Below are positions 59,316 to 64,000 of a DNA stretch of 64,000 bases, piece by piece. The stretch spans positions 4,090,001 to 4,154,000 of the forward strand of contig NZ_CP056032.1 in the NCBI RefSeq assembly GCF_013375035.1, in the 5' to 3' direction. How positions within the stretch are numbered: the first letter of the stretch is position 1; each line of letters opens with the position of its first letter. A model generated the notes under the pieces. It saw nothing but the letters and a program-made list of their open reading frames with translations, was not told the origin of the DNA and searched no databases. A program made the translations under genes and the position numbers. This stretch comes from Spirosoma sp. KUDC1026 (GTDB taxonomy: Bacteria; Bacteroidota; Bacteroidia; Cytophagales; Spirosomataceae).

Positions 59316-59352
59316 CAAAAATAGCCATTCCGTCGAAGCTTGCGTATCTTTG
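59316..59352. promoter_or_regulatory. Divergent -7 boxes next to both start codons
   Basis: TATTTTTG on the minus strand (59316-59323, 5 nt before the LytTR ATG) and TATCTTTG on the plus strand (59345-59352, 3 nt before the queE ATG) both fit TAnnTTTG. The start codons are only 46 bp apart. Each gene would be transcribed with virtually no leader, and the two promoters overlap. Confidence 0.6.
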
Positions 59353-59355
59353 TAT

Positions 59356-60003
59356 ATGCTTTTGGAACAGAAACAACAAACGACTGACACGTACACCCAA
59401 TCCACGGCACTGCCCGTTATGGAAGCCTTTTACACCTTGCAGGGGGAGGGAGCTCATTCGGGGAAAGCGGCTTACTTTATTCGGCTTGGCGGCTGCGATG
59501 TTGGCTGCCACTGGTGCGACGTAAAAGAATCCTGGGACGCCGACGCGCACCCTAAACTGTCTATTGATACGATCGTTGACGGGGCACTCCAGCACCCCGG
59601 CCGGATGGCAGTCATCACGGGTGGAGAACCACTCATGCATGACCTGACCGATCTGACGGCCGCGTTGCAGAACGCCGGTTTTCAAACCAATATTGAAACC
59701 TCGGGCGTCTGTCAGCAGGTGACGGGTTCCTGGGACTGGATCTGCTTTTCGCCCAAGAAATTCAAAAAGCCCAACCCAGCCATTTTTGAGCAGGCCAATG
59801 AGCTGAAAGTGATCATTTACAACCAGTCCGATTTCGCCTTTGCGGAGTCGTTTGTACCCCTCTTGCGCCCCGATTGCAAACTCTTTTTGCAAACAGAGTG
59901 GAGTCGTTCCAATGAAATGCTATCTCGCATCGTTGATTACGTCAAAGACCATCCACAATGGCAGATCTCGTTGCAGACGCACAAATACATGGATATTCCA
60001 TAA
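59356..60003 (+). CDS. queE: 7-carboxy-7-deazaguanine synthase
   Basis: A 215-aa radical SAM enzyme in queuosine biosynthesis (CPH4 to CDG). MEAFYTLQGEGAHSGKAAYF, the radical SAM cluster motif CDVGCHWCD (C-x3-C-x2-C), ITGGEPLMHD, and the C-terminal QISLQTHKYMDIP fit QueE. I chose the ATG at 59356, next to a -7 box. The stop is at 60003, and the next gene begins in another frame 46 bp earlier. Confidence 0.93.
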   Translation: MLLEQKQQTTDTYTQSTALPVMEAFYTLQGEGAHSGKAAYFIRLGGCDVGCHWCDVKESWDADAHPKLSIDTIVDGALQHPGRMAVITGGEPLMHDLTDLTAALQNAGFQTNIETSGVCQQVTGSWDWICFSPKKFKKPNPAIFEQANELKVIIYNQSDFAFAESFVPLLRPDCKLFLQTEWSRSNEMLSRIVDYVKDHPQWQISLQTHKYMDIP

Positions 60004-62033
60004 AGAGGGAGGAAGAAGCGGTCCGCCGTCGCGGAGAGGGAACAGGGAGGAAAGGAGGTTTCCTCTGGAATCTATCCATCTTACTTCTTCTAGCTCTATT
60101 CTTACTGGCTGGGCCTTCTTTTGCGCAGACGAAAAAAGCGAAGGCACTTTACGACCAGGCAAACAAACTGTTTGGGGAGCGGAAAGCGCGGGAAGCGATT
60201 CCGTACATGGAGCAGGCAACCAAAGAAGACCCCAGCTTTCTGGACGCCCACCTGAAGCTGGGTCAATTGTACGAGTTCACGAAACAGTATGAGCCCTCTC
60301 TGACGGCCTACCGGCAGGTCATTCAGCTTCAGCCCGACAGCCCATCGTCGGGGGTGGCTTATCAGGCGTTGAGCGCTACGTTGCTGCGCTTAGGTCGGTA
60401 CGCGGACGCTCTCCCCTACCTCGAAAAATTTCAGGCAAAGTTTGCCCCGCAGTCGATGCAGGCGAAACGCATTGGTCGGCAGATCGAGACGGCCCGTTTT
60501 GGTCTGGACGCGCTGGCGCACCCTAGAACGGTTGATCCACGGCCTGTCTCGCCAGTGCTGCAAACTACGCCTTCCCAGTATTTCCCGGTCCTGACGGCCG
60601 ACGAACAGACACTCGTCTTCACGGCGCTCAAACCGGAAGGCGACGAAGATTTAATGGTTGCTACGTTCAACGGCGAAACCTGGACACCCCCGACGTCGAT
60701 TTCTTCCGATATCAACACCCCCGAAAACGAGGGCACAGCCACGCTCTCGGCCGACGGGCGGACGCTGGTTTTTACGGCCTGCCAGGGCCGAAAAGGGTAT
60801 GGTAGTTGTGATCTATACGTCAGCCGGAAAACGGGCAGCGACTGGTCGCCCCCCGAAAATCTCGGCCCAACGATCAACACGGGAAGCTACGAATCCCAGC
60901 CCTCCCTCTCGGCCGATGGACGCCGGTTGTATTTCGTATCAGACCGACCGGGCGGTAAAGGTCGGCGCGACATCTGGCGTAGTGACCTGGGAACAGACGG
61001 CCAGTGGCGCGAGCCGGTCAACGTCGGCGAACCCATCAATACACCGTTCAACGAAGCGTCGCCGTTCATTCACGCCAACGGACAAAGCCTGTTTTTTGCT
61101 TCCGACGGTCATGTCGGCATGGGTGGCTACGATCTGTTTGTGTCCGACAGCCTGACGACCACCAACGTAGCAACCAGCAGTACGGTAACTCAGGGCAGCG
61201 CCCTTGCCAGACAAGCGATAACCAAATGGTCGGTCCCGACGAATCTGGGTTATCCGATCAACACATCCGAAGATCAGGCATCACTGTTCGTATCGGCCAG
61301 CGGAAAACGGGCGTATTATTCGTTTGAAGAGCAGAAGGACGGCGTGTCGCAGAAATCCCGGCTGTACACCTTCGACCTGCCGGAGTCTCTGCGCGAGCGG
61401 GTGAAACCGGTGAGCTACCTCAAAGGCATCATTGCCGACGCAAAAAGCAAAAAGCCGCTGGCGGCTATGGTCGAACTGATTGACCTGAACACGAACCAGA
61501 TTGTGTCGCGGGTCCAAGCCGACGTTCAGACGGGCCAATATACGGCTGTGCTGCCCACAGGTGGCGAATATGCGCTGTACGTCAGCGTGCCGGGTTACCT
61601 TTTCAAAAGTCTGTCGTTCGATTTTACCCAGAAATCGCAGGGCGAGGGCGTCAATTTGAGCGTACCGCTGGAACCGGTGGCTGGCGGGAAAACAGCCAGC
61701 GAAACCCTGAACAATCTCTTTTTCGAGTACGGTCGCTATGACCTAGCCGACAAATCCCGCACGGAACTCGACCGACTGGCGGCTTTTCTGAAGGCGAACC
61801 CCGCGGTGTCGATTGAAGTGTCCGGCCATACCGACGACACGGGCGACGCAGCCGCTAACCTCACGCTCTCGCAGAAGCGGGCGCAATCCGTCGTTACGTA
61901 CCTGACCAGTACGGGCGGTATTGCTCCCGCCCGTATTAAAGCCATTGGGTACGGAAAAACCCGTCCCCTGGCCCCGAATACTACCGATGAAAATCGGCGG
62001 TTGAATCGACGGATTGAGTGGCGGGTTTTGTAG
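59958..62033 (+). CDS. PorE-like OmpA/TPR/beta-propeller protein
   Basis: A 691-aa protein. Domain order: a long charged N-terminal segment (1-35), a hydrophobic signal (36-57, LSILLLLALFLLAGPSFA), TPR repeats (about 60-180), a WD40/PD40-like beta-propeller (about 195-470), a carboxypeptidase-regulatory-like domain (about 480-560) and an OmpA peptidoglycan-binding domain (about 575-691; VSGHTDDTGDAAANLTLSQ, NRRLNRRIEW). This is the PorE architecture of the T9SS envelope complex. ATG 59958 is the only start before the signal. Residues 16-34 (REEEAVRRRGEGTGRKGG) are encoded by the polypurine element. Confidence 0.8.
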   Translation: MADLVADAQIHGYSIKREEEAVRRRGEGTGRKGGFLWNLSILLLLALFLLAGPSFAQTKKAKALYDQANKLFGERKAREAIPYMEQATKEDPSFLDAHLKLGQLYEFTKQYEPSLTAYRQVIQLQPDSPSSGVAYQALSATLLRLGRYADALPYLEKFQAKFAPQSMQAKRIGRQIETARFGLDALAHPRTVDPRPVSPVLQTTPSQYFPVLTADEQTLVFTALKPEGDEDLMVATFNGETWTPPTSISSDINTPENEGTATLSADGRTLVFTACQGRKGYGSCDLYVSRKTGSDWSPPENLGPTINTGSYESQPSLSADGRRLYFVSDRPGGKGRRDIWRSDLGTDGQWREPVNVGEPINTPFNEASPFIHANGQSLFFASDGHVGMGGYDLFVSDSLTTTNVATSSTVTQGSALARQAITKWSVPTNLGYPINTSEDQASLFVSASGKRAYYSFEEQKDGVSQKSRLYTFDLPESLRERVKPVSYLKGIIADAKSKKPLAAMVELIDLNTNQIVSRVQADVQTGQYTAVLPTGGEYALYVSVPGYLFKSLSFDFTQKSQGEGVNLSVPLEPVAGGKTASETLNNLFFEYGRYDLADKSRTELDRLAAFLKANPAVSIEVSGHTDDTGDAAANLTLSQKRAQSVVTYLTSTGGIAPARIKAIGYGKTRPLAPNTTDENRRLNRRIEWRVL
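60004..60058 (+). repeat. Polypurine element copy 5, inside the PorE-like coding sequence
   Basis: A purine-rich tract containing AGCGGTCCGCCGTCGCGGA (60017-60035), one base different from 20164-20182. It abuts the queE stop. No pyrimidine arm follows; instead the signal peptide coding sequence begins. The reading frame runs straight through it. Confidence 0.7.
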
Positions 62034-62040
62034 GGAGCGG

Positions 62041-64000
62041 TTACAAACGAGCGGACCGTAGTCGCAGGCTGTTGCTTACCACCGACACCGAGCTAAGCGC
62101 CATAGCAGCCCCGGCAATCATGGGGCTTAGCAGGAAACCGAAGGCGGGGTACAGCACGCCAGCCGCAACAGGGATACCGATCAGGTTGTAGATAAACGCC
62201 CAGAACAGGTTCTGGCGGATGGTCTGCACGGTACGGCGGGAGAGGTACAGCGCTTTAGGAACACTCATCAGGTCGGAGGTAATCAGCGTCATTTTGGCCA
62301 CGTCCATGGCAATGTCGGAGCCTTTCCCCATCGCAATGCTTACGTCGGCCTGGGCCAGCGCCTGCGAGTCGTTGATACCGTCACCAACCATAGCCACGAC
62401 CTTGCCACTACGTTGTAGCTCCTGCACAAACTCTGCTTTGTCGGTGGGGAGTACCTCGGACCGGTAATGTTGCAACCCAACCTGACCCGCTACGGCAGCC
62501 GCCGTCTGGGCGTTGTCGCCAGTAAGCATATAAACAGCAATACCTCGTTTCTGTAGCGTTTCGACGGCCTGCTTCGAGGTCGCTTTGACGGGGTCAGCAA
62601 TGGCGATTAGCGCTAGTACCTGCTCGCTGTCGGCGAAAAAGACAACGGTTTTGGCCTGTCCCTGCCAGTTGGCTGCCTGCTGCGATACATCTTCAGACAG
62701 CGTAATGCCACGCTCGGTCAGCAAGGCCCGATTACCGATGCTATAAGTTTCTTCGCCGGATCGCGCCATTACACCTTTGCCCGTTACGCTGGTAAAATCG
62801 GTAAGCGTAGCGCCCGTTACGTTCTGTCCAGTCAGATAGGTCGTTACAGCTGACGCGAGCGGGTGTTCCGACTGGGCTTCCAGAGCGTATAACACGGGTT
62901 GAAGTTCATCCTGCAGTTCAGCAGTACCATTCCAGCGAATGTCGGTGACTACGGGTCGGCCTTCGGTCAGCGTACCGGTTTTGTCCAGCACCACGGCGTT
63001 GACTTTATAGCCCAGTTCCAGGCTTTCGGCGTCTTTGATCAGGATGTTGTTCTCGGCTCCTTTCCCTACCCCCACCATGATGGCTGTAGGCGTTGCCAGT
63101 CCCAGGGCGCAGGGGCAGGCAATGACCAGCACCGTAACGGAGGTTAGCAGGGCCGTGGTCAGGGCATTATCGCCACCTACCAGCAGCCAGGCTACGAACG
63201 TCAGGCCGGCAATCCCCAGCACCACGGGTACGAAAATCCCGGCGATCTTGTCGACCAGTTTCTGCACCGGCGCTTTGCTGCCCTGGGCTTCCTGTACCAT
63301 CCGGATGATCTGCGCCAGCAACGTACCGCCCCCCACCTGCTCGGCCTGGAAGCGGAAACTGCCTTTCTGATTGATTGTCCCGGCAAACACCTTCGCGCCC
63401 GTCTGCTTCTCGACCGGCACCGGCTCACCCGAAATCATACTCTCGTCTACGTACGATCCGCCCGACTCGACCCGCCCGTCCACCGGAATTCGTTCCCCCG
63501 GCCGGACTATGAGCAGATTACCGACGCGCACCTCCGCTATAGAAATTTCGCGTTCGGTCGTTCCCTCGACGATGCGCACCGTTTTAGGTTGCAGCCCCAT
63601 CAGTTTCCGAATGGCCGACGAGGTATTCGACTTCGCCCGTTCTTCGAGCAGTTTACCCAGCAGAATAAACGTAATAACGACCGAGGCCGCTTCGAAATAG
63701 ACTTGCGGCTCCAGCCCCCGACGGAGCCAGAAATCCGGATTGAGCAGATTAAACAGGCTGAACAGAAACGCGATGCCCGTACTGAGCGCGACCAGCGTAT
63801 CCATGTTCGCTTTACCGTGACTCGCCTGCTTCCCCGCATTCCGAAAGAACGGCCCACCCAACCAGAAAACAACTGGGGCCGCAAGGGCCAGCATAATCCA
63901 GTTGCCCAGCGGCCAGCCCATGCCGAACATACCGATCAGCACGACAGGTATGGACAACACGACGGCCCAGATCGTTCGGCGTTTCAGTTGTTCGTAGTGT
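62041..64000 (-). CDS. copA: Copper-type P1B ATPase, 5' end outside window
   Basis: The visible 653 residues of a heavy-metal translocating P-type ATPase that exports Cu(I) or related ions. The CPC membrane motif ([13 protein letters not shown]), actuator SGEPVPVEK, phosphorylation motif [17 protein letters not shown], and nucleotide-domain [10 protein letters not shown] are all present. The frame is open to the window end, so the N-terminal metal-binding domains lie outside. It converges with the PorE-like gene at a distance of 7 bp. Confidence 0.92.
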   Translation of the reverse strand, partial: HYEQLKRRTIWAVVLSIPVVLIGMFGMGWPLGNWIMLALAAPVVFWLGGPFFRNAGKQASHGKANMDTLVALSTGIAFLFSLFNLLNPDFWLRRGLEPQVYFEAASVVITFILLGKLLEERAKSNTSSAIRKLMGLQPKTVRIVEGTTEREISIAEVRVGNLLIVRPGERIPVDGRVESGGSYVDESMISGEPVPVEKQTGAKVFAGTINQKGSFRFQAEQVGGGTLLAQIIRMVQEAQGSKAPVQKLVDKIAGIFVPVVLGIAGLTFVAWLLVGGDNALTTALLTSVTVLVIACPCALGLATPTAIMVGVGKGAENNILIKDAESLELGYKVNAVVLDKTGTLTEGRPVVTDIRWNGTAELQDELQPVLYALEAQSEHPLASAVTTYLTGQNVTGATLTDFTSVTGKGVMARSGEETYSIGNRALLTERGITLSEDVSQQAANWQGQAKTVVFFADSEQVLALIAIADPVKATSKQAVETLQKRGIAVYMLTGDNAQTAAAVAGQVGLQHYRSEVLPTDKAEFVQELQRSGKVVAMVGDGINDSQALAQADVSIAMGKGSDIAMDVAKMTLITSDLMSVPKALYLSRRTVQTIRQNLFWAFIYNLIGIPVAAGVLYPAFGFLLSPMIAGAAMALSSVSVVSNSLRLRSARL

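Noticed and set aside
59311-59892. N-terminal extension of the LytTR ORF across queE
   Set aside because: The frame is open on the minus strand, but queE on the plus strand has clear radical SAM motifs and the extension has no recognisable domain. A -7 box before 59310 supports the shorter form.

Overview
This window looks like chromosome from a Cytophagales bacterium, most likely Spirosoma or a close relative. The evidence is moderate GC, Bacteroidota-type -7 boxes (TAnnTTTG) in front of several genes, a subtilisin with a type IX secretion (T9SS) sorting tail, a protein with PorE-like architecture, a long-form HisG, a DUF2911 protein and SdrD/Ig-like repeat surface proteins. The genus is inferred, not proven. 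I see no rRNA operon, prophage, transposase or CRISPR array. The only RNA gene I can support is a tRNA-Ala.

Layout. 0-7.4 kb: phosphosulfolactate synthase (cut by the window edge), DedA, aroE, an ABM monooxygenase, a membrane-anchored GH25 lysozyme, a 1-Cys peroxiredoxin, and a PilJ-like histidine kinase with its NarL-type regulator. 7.4-17 kb: a 60-bp perfect palindrome, a 1313-aa repeat-built secreted protein, a cold-shock protein, Tex, an NlpC/P60 lipoprotein, a GAF protein, two small lipoproteins and tRNA-Ala(GGC). 17-24 kb: a GIY-YIG protein, a Gfo/Idh oxidoreductase, an N-carbamoylputrescine amidase, an unrecognised 528-aa secreted protein, a molybdopterin oxidoreductase and pheA. 24-26.4 kb: a two-gene Septu-like (PtuA ATPase + PtuB HNH) defence module. 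26.4-33.4 kb: a lipoprotein-subtilisin pair, macro-domain protein, NUDIX hydrolase, TPR protein and DUF2911 protein. 33.4-38.9 kb: a sodium/solute symporter translationally coupled to a 41-aa membrane protein, two tandem outer-membrane paralogues, a class III aminotransferase and a 39-aa membrane protein. 39-45 kb: a second Gfo/Idh protein, a MarR-GNAT fusion, glnS, a two-gene nucleotidyltransferase module and a DJ-1/PfpI protein.

45-56 kb is one long minus-strand run. Read in the direction of transcription it is his leader peptide, hisG, hisD, a VapBC-type toxin-antitoxin pair, peptide deformylase, hisC, an outer-membrane protein, a UvrD-like helicase whose C-terminal nuclease motifs look lost, PAP2 phosphatase and metF. 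The his region appears to be controlled by attenuation: a 20-residue leader peptide carries four His codons and starts almost directly at the predicted transcript start. 56-64 kb: a gluconate-dehydrogenase-like pair, LytTR regulator, queE, the PorE-like protein, and a copper-type P-type ATPase cut by the window edge.

Two kinds of non-coding structure recur. One is a dispersed intergenic element of polypurine and matching polypyrimidine tracts at five or more loci, which at one locus has become the N-terminal coding sequence of the PorE-like protein. The other is a set of long, nearly loop-free perfect palindromes at gene ends. Several genes have their -7 box only 3-5 nt before the start codon, suggesting leaderless mRNAs.
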